DNA of 24,688 bases from RGIG1840 sp964626795 (GTDB lineage: Bacteria; Bacillota_I; Bacilli_A; RF39; UBA660), in contig CAZVIQ010000007.1 of the NCBI GenBank assembly GCA_964626795.1, positions 1 to 24,688 on the forward strand. The letters are read 5' to 3'. Below, in pieces: positions 15,209 to 22,185 of the stretch (positions within the stretch are counted from its first letter, which is position 1; the number at the start of each line of letters is the position of its first letter). A program made the translations under genes and the position numbers. A model generated the notes under the pieces. That model was not told the origin of the DNA, ran no database searches, and saw nothing but the letters and a program-made list of their open reading frames with translations.

Positions 15209-15943
15209 ATGAAAAGAGCAAAAATAATTGTTATTGAAGGAACAGATGGAAGTGGTAAAGAGACACAAAGTAATAAACTCTTTGATTATTATGTTAATAA
15301 GGGTTACAAAGTAAAGAAGGTTTCCTTTCCTGTATATTCTTCACCGACAGGTAAAATAGTAGGTGGACCATATTTAGGCAAAAAAGAAATAGAAGATACA
15401 TATTTTCCAGAAACTTCTGCCGGGGTAGATCCACTTGTAAGTAGTTTGTATTATGCTGCTGATAGAAGATACAACTTTTTAGCAGAAATAGAAGATGAAC
15501 TATATAATAATGATATTGTTATACTAGACAGATATACTACATCTAATATGGGTCACCAGGTTGGAAAAGCTAAAACTAAAGAAAAAAGAATGAAAATATT
15601 AAAATTTATAGAAACACTTGAGTTTGATTTATGCGAACTACCAAGACCTGATATAGTAATATTCCTTCATATGCCTTTCGAGGCTTCAAGAGATTTAAGA
15701 AAAGGAAGAGAATATGGAGATGGCAATGAAAATAGTGAAAGTCATTTAAGAAGTGCAGAAGAAAGTTATTTAGAAATAGCTTCACTTCAGGGATGGCATT
15801 ATATTAACGCAATAAAGAGTAAAAAATATGGAAGTGTAAATGATATAAAATCAATAGATGAAATAAGCGAAGAAGTTATAAAGGCAGTAGAGGAAGTTTT
15901 AAATGAGGATTCTGATGGTGAAAGAATGACAAGGTATATGTAA
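15209..15943 (+). CDS. tmk: Thymidylate kinase (dTMP kinase family)
   Basis: This enzyme is predicted to phosphorylate dTMP to dTDP for DNA synthesis. The P-loop is GTDGSGKETQ (11-20). The DRYTTSNMGHQ motif near residue 107 is the DR-Y-x-S substrate/lid motif of the family, and a lid with arginines (SRDLRKGREYGDG) follows. At 244 aa it is longer than E. coli or Bacillus Tmk (about 210) and has Glu in place of the usual first Thr of GKTT. I recall this as typical of a clostridial-type branch. The ATG at 15209 is chosen because GGAGG is at 15199-15203; a TTG further up overlaps that site. It overlaps the next gene by one base (TAATG). Confidence 0.88.
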   Translation: MKRAKIIVIEGTDGSGKETQSNKLFDYYVNKGYKVKKVSFPVYSSPTGKIVGGPYLGKKEIEDTYFPETSAGVDPLVSSLYYAADRRYNFLAEIEDELYNNDIVILDRYTTSNMGHQVGKAKTKEKRMKILKFIETLEFDLCELPRPDIVIFLHMPFEASRDLRKGREYGDGNENSESHLRSAEESYLEIASLQGWHYINAIKSKKYGSVNDIKSIDEISEEVIKAVEEVLNEDSDGERMTRYM

Positions 15944-16509
15944 TGGAAAAGAAAACAGTTGTAATAGATATGGATGAGGTAATAACTTTTGGAGGACTGC
16001 TTCATTTAATAAATGAGTATTCTGGAACATCTTATACTGAAGAAGACTTCAAGGATTATTATATGCAGGATAAGATAGATGATAAAGAAAAGTTTTTTGA
16101 GTTTTTTCTTAAACATAACCATTATGACTATGCTAAAATAAATGATAATGCACTAGAAGTAATTGAAGAATTATGTAAAGAATATGAAGTTTTTATTGGA
16201 ACAGCTTATATATTTAATGAAATAGAAAAAGAAAGTGGAATATTACTAAAATACAAATATGATTTTCTTTATAAACATCTACCATTCATAAAACCTAAAA
16301 ATTATATATTCGTAGGTAATAAATCTATTTTAAAATGTGATGTGTTTATAGATGATAAAATAGTTAATCTTAAAGGTGGAGATATGAAACTATTATATTC
16401 TGCTTATCATAATTTAGATATTTCAAATGAAGAACTTGAAAAAGAAGGAATAATTAGAGTAAATAACTGGAATGATATTAGAAATATTTTATTAGGAGAT
16501 AAAAAATAA
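15943..16509 (+). CDS. 5'(3')-deoxyribonucleotidase-like HAD phosphatase
   Basis: A 188-aa protein of the NT5C family (PF06941, HAD superfamily), which dephosphorylates deoxynucleoside monophosphates. The catalytic nucleophile motif is VVIDMDEVI (D at about 9 and 11). The family-typical FFLKHNHYDYAKINDNALEVIEEL cap region and FIGTAYIF (motif II Thr) follow. Motif III/IV is in NKSILKCDVFIDDKIVNL, with the D-D pair. It overlaps tmk by one base and precedes the ThyX-like gene by one base, so the three are co-translated. In this setting it may trim dNMP pools or salvage intermediates; substrate choice is inferred from context. Confidence 0.8.
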   Translation: MEKKTVVIDMDEVITFGGLLHLINEYSGTSYTEEDFKDYYMQDKIDDKEKFFEFFLKHNHYDYAKINDNALEVIEELCKEYEVFIGTAYIFNEIEKESGILLKYKYDFLYKHLPFIKPKNYIFVGNKSILKCDVFIDDKIVNLKGGDMKLLYSAYHNLDISNEELEKEGIIRVNNWNDIRNILLGDKK

Positions 16510-16510
16510 A

Positions 16511-17713
16511 ATGAAATCAAAATTAAAAATCGAATTATTGCCAAGCACTCCATTTTTAAAAAAAGACGGAACTTTTGATAAAGAGTCAGCTATAATTTAT
16601 AGTGCACAGATAGCAGGTGAATGTTATGAAATGGAAGGCTGGAAAAATTTAAAAGCAGAACCACTAGAAAAAAGTAAAAAAAGAGCAAACTTAACATTGA
16701 ATTTAGAACATCATTCTGTTTATGATCATGTAAATATAACATTTGAATTATCAAATGTTCCTAAGATACTTGCAATGATTCTTAACAATGAACATCAATA
16801 TAATACAAGTGAGAAATCTGCCAGATATACAAAAGTAGTTAAAACACCAGATTCTATAATTACTAAAAAAGAAGAAACACTTTATAATAAATGGATGGAT
16901 ATATTGAAATTAGAAATAAAAAAAGTTTATGAAAAAGATTTTGATGATAGAAAAATAGAAAAGTTAGCTCAGGAAAATGCCAGATATCTTGTTACAGTTT
17001 TTATGCCTACACAAATGATTTATACTGTCCCTTTTGGACAATTAAATAAAATTGTATCATTTTTAAAAAGAATAATAGATAAAAAAGATATTATTGGTGA
17101 TGAAAAATTTAGCAATAAACTTATACCGTATTTAAAAGATTTTGTAAATGAATTAAGTACGCATAATCTTCTTGATGAAAGACTTCAAGGTAACAGAAAA
17201 AACCGTTCATTATCGCTTTTTGCAAAAGATAAAAGAAGTGAATATTTTGGAGATACTTATTCAGTAAATTATAAAGCTTCTTTTGCGCAACTTGCACAGG
17301 CTCAAAGACATAGAACACTTAATTATGAATTTAGTTTTTTAAAAGAAACAGAGTTTTTTGTACCTCCAATTCTTTTAAATAATAAAAAATTAGTTGATGA
17401 ATGGAATAAAGATATGAAGTCAGTTTCTACTGTATTTCCAAATGGTCAGCTTATATTAGTTAATGAAAGAGGAACTTACGAAAACTTTATACTAAAATGT
17501 AAAGAGAGAATTTGTACTTCTGCACAGTTGGAAATTATGCTTCAGACACATAAAATTTTAGAGAAGTATGAAAAAGAACTAAAAAACAGTTCTCATCCTT
17601 TAAAATCAAATATTTCTTTATATACAAAAAAAGCGAGATGTACTTTTTCTGATTATGAATGTGCTCTACCATGTAAATTTAAAGAAGGAATTAATTTAAC
17701 CAGACAAATATAG
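16511..17713 (+). CDS. thyX: FAD-dependent thymidylate synthase-like protein (duplicated ThyX fold)
   Basis: ThyX makes dTMP from dUMP using methylene-tetrahydrofolate, FAD and NADPH. Residues about 55-110 match the ThyX core (LEHHSVYDHVNITFELSNVP..., cf. GHxSPFEHVxFTFxI), ending in E94-H95-Q96 then S103-A-R-Y in place of the usual RHR-x7-S-x-RY. A second ThyX-like segment at about 245-300 has a genuine R266-H267-R268 with S275 after six residues, and the C-terminal KERICTSAQLEIML resembles the end of ThyX. At 400 aa it is nearly twice the normal 220-250, fitting two half-domains. I recall similar long forms in clostridia. Because ThyX active sites lie between subunits, the duplication may form an internal pseudo-dimer. 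It is co-transcribed with tmk. Confidence 0.8.
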   Translation: MKSKLKIELLPSTPFLKKDGTFDKESAIIYSAQIAGECYEMEGWKNLKAEPLEKSKKRANLTLNLEHHSVYDHVNITFELSNVPKILAMILNNEHQYNTSEKSARYTKVVKTPDSIITKKEETLYNKWMDILKLEIKKVYEKDFDDRKIEKLAQENARYLVTVFMPTQMIYTVPFGQLNKIVSFLKRIIDKKDIIGDEKFSNKLIPYLKDFVNELSTHNLLDERLQGNRKNRSLSLFAKDKRSEYFGDTYSVNYKASFAQLAQAQRHRTLNYEFSFLKETEFFVPPILLNNKKLVDEWNKDMKSVSTVFPNGQLILVNERGTYENFILKCKERICTSAQLEIMLQTHKILEKYEKELKNSSHPLKSNISLYTKKARCTFSDYECALPCKFKEGINLTRQI

Positions 17714-17734
17714 TATTTAAAAGGAGACTGATTT

Positions 17735-18685
17735 ATGAAAAAAAAGATAATATTAGTTAGTATTATTTTGATTATTTCTCTTGGCATTATATTTTGCTCA
17801 GTAGATTATAATAAAGTTAAATCTGGAGAAATGCCTTTATTCGTAATTGCACAGCATGATAAAAGAGGACCTGAAATAAATTATTTTGGCTTAGGATATA
17901 GAGTAGTAAGAAACCCTGGTGTTTCTTATAAACAGCCAATTTATTCAGATAATTATGTTAAATTTGGATTCTGGTTCTATACATGGAAAATAAAAATGAA
18001 TAAGCCCGCAATTGACTATATTAGAATAATAGAAACAAGTGTAACAAAAAACTGTGATGAGAAAGAAGTGCTCTATTATGCTTTGTCGGATAAAGATATT
18101 TATACTTACTGTTTAGATTCAGTAAAGATAAAAGAAAATAATAAACCAGTTGAACTAAAAGATTATATTGTAGATAATCCTGATATAATAGATGAAATAT
18201 CTAATGCCATAACTGTTGATACCATATATAAAGATGGTGGAACCACTTTATATAGAGATAATGGAGTTACAGAATATACAAATAATGGAATAGCTATAAT
18301 AAAATGTAATACAATAGATGGAAATAGAGATATTTATATTGGACCTAAAAACATGGAATATAAAAATAATTTTTGTAAATCGGACATTAAAAAAAATAAT
18401 ACTTTTATTAAAACTTATCATGTATTAAATGTTGCAGAGAGTAATGATGAAAATTATCAATATTTAACTTTAAGACAGTTTCAAGTCGATGAGGTAGTGA
18501 CTGTAAAAGTTAGTAAAACTATAACTTTAAATATAGAAGAAAATAAAATTTATGAATTTAATTTTAATCGTGTTGGAAAGAAAATAGAAGATAATATCAA
18601 ATCAATATTTGAAAATGGAGTACTCTTATCAGTAGAAGAAACAGATAAAACTGGACTCAATCAAATACAGGAATCAGTTGAATAA
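17735..18685 (+). CDS. Secreted or membrane-anchored hypothetical protein
   Basis: A 316-aa protein with an N-terminal hydrophobic segment (about 5-22), signal or anchor, ending in FC without a proper lipobox. The part FVIAQHDKRGPEINYFGLGYRVVR near 36-60, with GFWFYTWKIKMN further on, resembles a motif seen in small exported proteins of Firmicutes (GLGYKV..., then GxWF). No function is established for it. The C-terminal half has repeated Asp/Gly loops (DGGTTLYRDNGVTEYTNNG) and two Cys. AAGGAG precedes the ATG 22 nt after thyX, so it may be the last gene of that operon, though its subject matter is different. It ends at a bidirectional terminator. Confidence 0.75.
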   Translation: MKKKIILVSIILIISLGIIFCSVDYNKVKSGEMPLFVIAQHDKRGPEINYFGLGYRVVRNPGVSYKQPIYSDNYVKFGFWFYTWKIKMNKPAIDYIRIIETSVTKNCDEKEVLYYALSDKDIYTYCLDSVKIKENNKPVELKDYIVDNPDIIDEISNAITVDTIYKDGGTTLYRDNGVTEYTNNGIAIIKCNTIDGNRDIYIGPKNMEYKNNFCKSDIKKNNTFIKTYHVLNVAESNDENYQYLTLRQFQVDEVVTVKVSKTITLNIEENKIYEFNFNRVGKKIEDNIKSIFENGVLLSVEETDKTGLNQIQESVE

Positions 18686-18701
18686 AAAATTATTACAAGT
18701 A

Positions 18702-18729
18702 AAAAAGGAAGTTTTAAAGCTTCCTTTTT
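18702..18729. terminator. Bidirectional terminator between convergent genes
   Basis: A 12-bp stem (18702-18713 with 18718-18729, one G-U) with a TTAA loop; A run on one side, T run on the other. It serves the 316-aa gene (+) and reaches the stop codon of the YjcZ-like gene (-). Confidence 0.8.
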
Positions 18730-18925
18730 AATTACAGCCACCGCAGTTATTGTTATTAACAAAACCTGCTCCAAAAACTACTACTAATAAAATAAATAGT
18801 ACCAATATTATAGCAGCACCATATCCATAGTTACCACCATAATTACAGCCACCGTAGCCATAGCTAGGACAGCCATATGTGTATGGGACATTACCATAGC
18901 CACCATTATATCCGTAATAATACAT
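18728..18925 (-). CDS. Tiny Tyr/Gly-rich membrane protein, YjcZ-like
   Basis: A 65-aa protein. The first 34 residues are rich in Tyr and Gly (MYYYGYNGGYGNV...), followed by one TM helix AAIILVLFILLVVVFGAGF (36-54) and a short NNNNCGGCN tail. The helix closely matches the tiny YjcZ/SscA-type transmembrane proteins of Bacilli (FALIVVLFILLIIVG), several of which are made during sporulation. Five Cys (19, 27, 61, 64 and the like) are present. A near-perfect AAAGGAGGT at 18932-18940 shows strong translation. Function is not known beyond the family resemblance. A possible promoter (TGTCAA, 17 nt, TAAACT) is weak, and I did not see a clear SigE/SigK element. Confidence 0.75.
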   Translation of the reverse strand: MYYYGYNGGYGNVPYTYGCPSYGYGGCNYGGNYGYGAAIILVLFILLVVVFGAGFVNNNNCGGCN

Positions 18926-19030
18926 AGTTTAACCTCCTTTAACTTCCTACTTTAGTTTACGCAAGTGAGATAATTTTTGACATTAAAAACACCTAAGTTT
19001 ACTAAAATATCTTTAAATTTAATTTAAAAA

Positions 19031-19039
19031 TGATAAAAT
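19031..19039 (+). promoter_or_regulatory. Extended -10 promoter of ftsW/rodA
   Basis: TGATAAAAT ends 6 nt before the ATG at 19046, so the transcript would start at or next to the start codon. A weak -35 TTTAAA (19012-19017) is 16 nt upstream. A separate TTGACA at 18977-18982 has no well-spaced -10 but could drive a longer leader. Confidence 0.5.
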
Positions 19040-19045
19040 AGTAGT

Positions 19046-20206
19046 ATGAAAAATAAAAAAGTGATAAGCAAAATAGATAAACCTCTAATATTTATGTGTA
19101 TGTTATATTCGATAATAGGCATTGTTTTTATTATGTCTGCATCAAGTATAACTGCAGTTCTAGAGTATGACTATAGTCCTTATCATTACTTTTTTAGACA
19201 AACCTTGTTTGTTTTAATAAGTTATTTTTTAGGTTTCGTTGTAATACTAAAAGTTCCTACAAAACATTACAAAAGTTTTATTTATATTATTCTTCTAGGA
19301 CTTATCGGAATTCTATCTCTATTACTAGTATATGGCGAAATTACAAATAATATAAAAGGCTGGATACCTATTGGACCTTTTTCTTTTCAACCAAGCGAAT
19401 TTATTAAACTGGCAATAATTATATATTTAGGAGTCTTTTTTGGTGAAAATAATAATAAAAAGAGTGGTAAATTTTCTTTTTTAATACCTATTATATTTTC
19501 TCTAGTTGCATTTGTTCTTGTCTATATGCAACCTGATCTTGGAACGGCTGCTGTTATTGCAGGAATAACATTCTTTACATTCCTATCTATTCCCATGGAA
19601 AAAAATAAAATGGCAAATACGCTTAAAATAGTATCAATTGCAATTATTTTGGTAGGAACACTATTAATACTTACCGGTACTGCACCATTAACTGATGAAC
19701 AAATGAGTAGACTTGAATACAAAGCACCTTGCACCAGGTATTTTGAAAAGACAGGATATCAGGTGTGTAATGGATTTATTGCAATAAATAACGGAGGACT
19801 TTTAGGAAAAGGTTTGGGTAAATCAACTCAAAAATATTTATATCTTCCAGCAGCATATACTGATATGATATTTCCAATAATTGTAGAAGAACTAGGAATA
19901 ATTGCAGGTGTTTTATTAATACTAGGCTTTTTATTTATACTTTGGAGAATAATTAAAATTGCTAAAGAATGTTACAAACTAAGAAATTCCATTATATGTT
20001 ATGGAGTAATGCTTTTAATATTAATGCACTTAATACTGAATTTCTGTGGAATTTTAGCTTTAATACCTATTACTGGAGTTCCAGTTCCATTCTTCTCTTA
20101 TGGAGGAAGTTATACATCTGTCTTGATATTTGCAATTTTTATAGTTGAAAGAATTAATATAGAAAATAAAATAACGAAAAGTAAAATTGAAATTAAATCT
20201 ATATAA
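19046..20206 (+). CDS. ftsW: SEDS peptidoglycan glycosyltransferase FtsW/RodA family
   Basis: SEDS proteins polymerise lipid II into glycan strands, working with a class B PBP in division (FtsW) or elongation (RodA). The 386-aa protein has about ten TM helices. Family motifs include GWIPIGPFSFQPSEFIKLA, YMQPDLGTA, CNGFIAINNGGLLGKGLGKS, YLPAAYTDMIFPIIVEELG (conserved Asp in TD) and GVPVPFFSYGGS. The SxQKYLYLP pattern favours FtsW over RodA, but context does not settle it. Two Cys (C229, C241) flank the loop before NGFIAI and could form an external disulfide. There is no Shine-Dalgarno; the -10 lies 6 nt before the ATG. The pseudopilin genes follow. Confidence 0.93.
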   Translation: MKNKKVISKIDKPLIFMCMLYSIIGIVFIMSASSITAVLEYDYSPYHYFFRQTLFVLISYFLGFVVILKVPTKHYKSFIYIILLGLIGILSLLLVYGEITNNIKGWIPIGPFSFQPSEFIKLAIIIYLGVFFGENNNKKSGKFSFLIPIIFSLVAFVLVYMQPDLGTAAVIAGITFFTFLSIPMEKNKMANTLKIVSIAIILVGTLLILTGTAPLTDEQMSRLEYKAPCTRYFEKTGYQVCNGFIAINNGGLLGKGLGKSTQKYLYLPAAYTDMIFPIIVEELGIIAGVLLILGFLFILWRIIKIAKECYKLRNSIICYGVMLLILMHLILNFCGILALIPITGVPVPFFSYGGSYTSVLIFAIFIVERINIENKITKSKIEIKSI

Positions 20207-20230
20207 CTGGTAATGATAAACAAAATAGTT

Positions 20231-20236
20231 TATAAT
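20231..20236 (+). promoter_or_regulatory. -10 box of the pseudopilin pair
   Basis: Perfect TATAAT; the start site would be near 20243, beside the AGGAG ribosome site (20244-20248), giving a leader of about 11 nt. The -35 is weak. Confidence 0.45.
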
Positions 20237-20253
20237 TTAGAATAGGAGAATAT

Positions 20254-20727
20254 ATGAAAAAAGATAAGAAAGGGTTTATACTTGTAGAAACTATAGTTGT
20301 CATGAGTGTCGTTATGATAGCTTTGCTGGGCATTTATAAATCTTATTCAACTGTAATAAAAAAATCTGTTCAAAGTGCTTATTATGATAATATAAACGAT
20401 ATTTATAGATTAGGTGTAATAAAAAAAATTCTTCCAAGCAATTTTTTAGAAAGTACTACATTTAAAGTAACGTCTGTAGGCAATGAAACTAACTGTACAG
20501 GGAACTGTTATACAATAGTAAGTGAATTAATTGATGATGAAGACACTGTATCAATAATCCTAATACCAGATTCATATATGCCAAATGATCTTGATACAAC
20601 AAACTATCCATATAAAAATAGTTTAAAAAGGTATCTTGAAACTACAGATTATAATTATACTAGACTATTAATAATGAGATATCTTAAAGATAACAAAGAA
20701 CACTTTGTTTCTTTGGAGGTGGACTGA
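20254..20727 (+). CDS. Type IV pilin-like / pseudopilin protein
   Basis: A 157-aa protein with a class III (prepilin) leader: MKKDKKG then FILVETIVVMSVVMIALLGIY, giving cleavage after Gly and the required Glu at +5. The hydrophobic helix would embed it until assembly into a pseudopilus. The globular part has a CTGNC pair. Such proteins are minor pseudopilins of competence (ComG) or type II-like pili. No prepilin peptidase, assembly ATPase or ComGB-like membrane protein is in the window. The ATG follows AGGAG at 20244-20248. The TGA stop overlaps the start of the next gene by one base. Confidence 0.8.
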   Translation: MKKDKKGFILVETIVVMSVVMIALLGIYKSYSTVIKKSVQSAYYDNINDIYRLGVIKKILPSNFLESTTFKVTSVGNETNCTGNCYTIVSELIDDEDTVSIILIPDSYMPNDLDTTNYPYKNSLKRYLETTDYNYTRLLIMRYLKDNKEHFVSLEVD

Positions 20728-21230
20728 TGGATAAAAAAGGTTTTACTTTGATTGAATTATTAATAAGTATTAGTCTTCTTTCAGTAGTTTTAATATTTAT
20801 GATGAATACACTTGTTAAACTTAGAGATACTGATATTGCGAATGGAATAGAGACAAATCTTTTAGTTGGACAGGCTATAATTACTAAAACAATTAGTTCT
20901 GATGTTCTTGAAAAAGGTGGGATTGGTTCTTATTCTGGATGTAATACTAATAGTAATATAATCAATTTGAATTTAAAAGATGGTGCTAGAAGAACAATTG
21001 AACTAAATACTGTAGAGACTCCAAATTTGGAACCTTATACAGTATTAACATATAAAAGTGATACAGATACAAAAGCAATACTTATTAGAAAGACTCCTAG
21101 AAACTTCTACTATGATGGATTCGAATGCAAAGAAGTCGGTAACCTTACTAAAATAGTAATTAAAATTAAAAATTCTGATGAAGAATCATTACCTAAATAT
21201 TATAGTGAAGTATTATATTATGCCGATTAA
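20727..21230 (+). CDS. Type IV pilin-like / pseudopilin protein
   Basis: A 167-aa protein with a textbook prepilin N-terminus, MDKKGFTLIELLISISLLSVVLI: cleavage between G and F, Glu at +5. It is probably a minor pseudopilin that partners the preceding one. The start overlaps the upstream TGA (TGATG), and GGAGGTGG lies just before, so translation is coupled. Two Cys (in SGCNTNS and GFECKE) may pair. The 3' end overlaps the convergent ylbJ gene by 18 bp, and the probable terminator lies inside ylbJ. ComGC/GD/GE/GF-like roles are possible, but sequence outside the leader is too divergent to assign. Confidence 0.85.
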   Translation: MDKKGFTLIELLISISLLSVVLIFMMNTLVKLRDTDIANGIETNLLVGQAIITKTISSDVLEKGGIGSYSGCNTNSNIINLNLKDGARRTIELNTVETPNLEPYTVLTYKSDTDTKAILIRKTPRNFYYDGFECKEVGNLTKIVIKIKNSDEESLPKYYSEVLYYAD

Positions 21231-22139
21231 ATAGATAAAGAATGATATAAAAACACTTAAAAAAGATGCAAAGATTCTATTTATAAATACTTCTTTATAA
21301 ATAGAATTTTTATTTAAAATGCTAAGTACCTGAGAATGTATGGAAAAGCCACTGAAAGAAAGAATAAAAGTTATATAAATTACCTTTAAAATATTACTTA
21401 TATATAAATCACTTATTTTTTTAACTCCATTTGTCATTTCAAGTATTCCTGAAATTAAAGAATTACCAAAACTGTTAAGGCTTAAATAATTAAATATAAG
21501 ATTTGATATAATCATAAAAATAGTTATATTCCCTAGGATTAGAAGAAGAGTATTAAAAGAAGTTAAAATTGATTCTTTAAGTATTACTCCAAAAGGCTTT
21601 ATATCATTAAAGATATCATTATCTTTAATTTCGATTTTATATTTGTTTCTTATTATTAAACCAAGTAAAAAATTTGTGATATACAAACTTAATAATATAA
21701 TTATTCCGAGTTTTATATTTTTAAGCAAAAATACACCTACTGTTGAAATAACAAACATTGGACTTGGAAAAAAAGAAATAGATAAAAGTTTTATTGCTTC
21801 ATCTGAATTAATAAAACCTTCTTCAAAAAACTTGTTTATATATACGCTTCCTGTAGGAAAACCAGTAATCATACTTAAAAAAATTAAAAAAGAACTGTAA
21901 CTATTTATTTTAAATATTTTACTAAATATATTTCCGAAAACCTTACCAAATAGATAAGGGACATTGTAACTTATCAATATATTGCCTAAAATTAAAAATG
22001 GAAATAACACTAAATAGACTTTATCATAAAAAAGATTAAAACTACTCATTACAGAATAGTAAAGAATATTAGAGTGTATGAAAAAAGCAGTTGTAATTAA
22101 TGAAAGAAAAAATAAAATAAAAACATTATGTTTATTCAT
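21213..22139 (-). CDS. ylbJ: YlbJ-family integral membrane protein (sporulation-associated)
   Basis: A 308-aa polytopic membrane protein with about eight TM helices. It resembles the YlbJ family (nucleoside-recognition/Gate fold): LVLFPFLILGNILI near 45-57, the conserved SMITGFPTGSVYIN segment near 88-101 (cf. GxPSGAK), and SISFFPSPMFVISTVG (cf. cNxSPMFI). B. subtilis YlbJ is needed for full sporulation and is about 100 residues longer. It is divergent from ylbL, echoing the ylbJ-ylbL neighbourhood in Bacillus, which supports the call. AAGGAGAG precedes the ATG. Its last 18 bp overlap the pseudopilin gene and its 3' end carries a perfect 14-bp palindrome. Confidence 0.8.
   Translation of the reverse strand: MNKHNVFILFFLSLITTAFFIHSNILYYSVMSSFNLFYDKVYLVLFPFLILGNILISYNVPYLFGKVFGNIFSKIFKINSYSSFLIFLSMITGFPTGSVYINKFFEEGFINSDEAIKLLSISFFPSPMFVISTVGVFLLKNIKLGIIILLSLYITNFLLGLIIRNKYKIEIKDNDIFNDIKPFGVILKESILTSFNTLLLILGNITIFMIISNLIFNYLSLNSFGNSLISGILEMTNGVKKISDLYISNILKVIYITFILSFSGFSIHSQVLSILNKNSIYKEVFINRIFASFLSVFISFFIYLIGII
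21274..21311 (+). terminator. Terminator for the pseudopilin operon inside ylbJ
   Basis: A perfect 14-bp inverted repeat (21274-21287 with 21294-21307) with a TACTTC loop, followed on the plus strand by five T. It lies 44 bp past the pseudopilin stop and wholly within ylbJ coding sequence (minus), where it encodes residues around NSIYKEVFINRI. Confidence 0.7.
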
Positions 22140-22154
22140 AAACTCTCCTTAGTA

Positions 22155-22163
22155 TGCTATAAT
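22155..22163 (+). promoter_or_regulatory. Extended -10 promoter of ylbL
   Basis: TGCTATAAT (perfect extended -10) with -35 TTCATA (22135-22140), 17-nt spacer; the -35 overlaps the ylbJ start codon. A minus-strand TATTAT (22159-22164) overlaps the same spot and may serve ylbJ. Confidence 0.65.
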
Positions 22164-22185
22164 AAAAATAGGATGGTAATAAATA

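Noticed and set aside
15209..18685. Phage or defence island
   Set aside because: Nucleotide-metabolism genes alone; no integrase, structural, toxin-antitoxin or nuclease genes and no attachment-site repeats.
21643..21900. Plus-strand open frame inside ylbJ
   Set aside because: Antisense to conserved YlbJ segments, no ribosome site.
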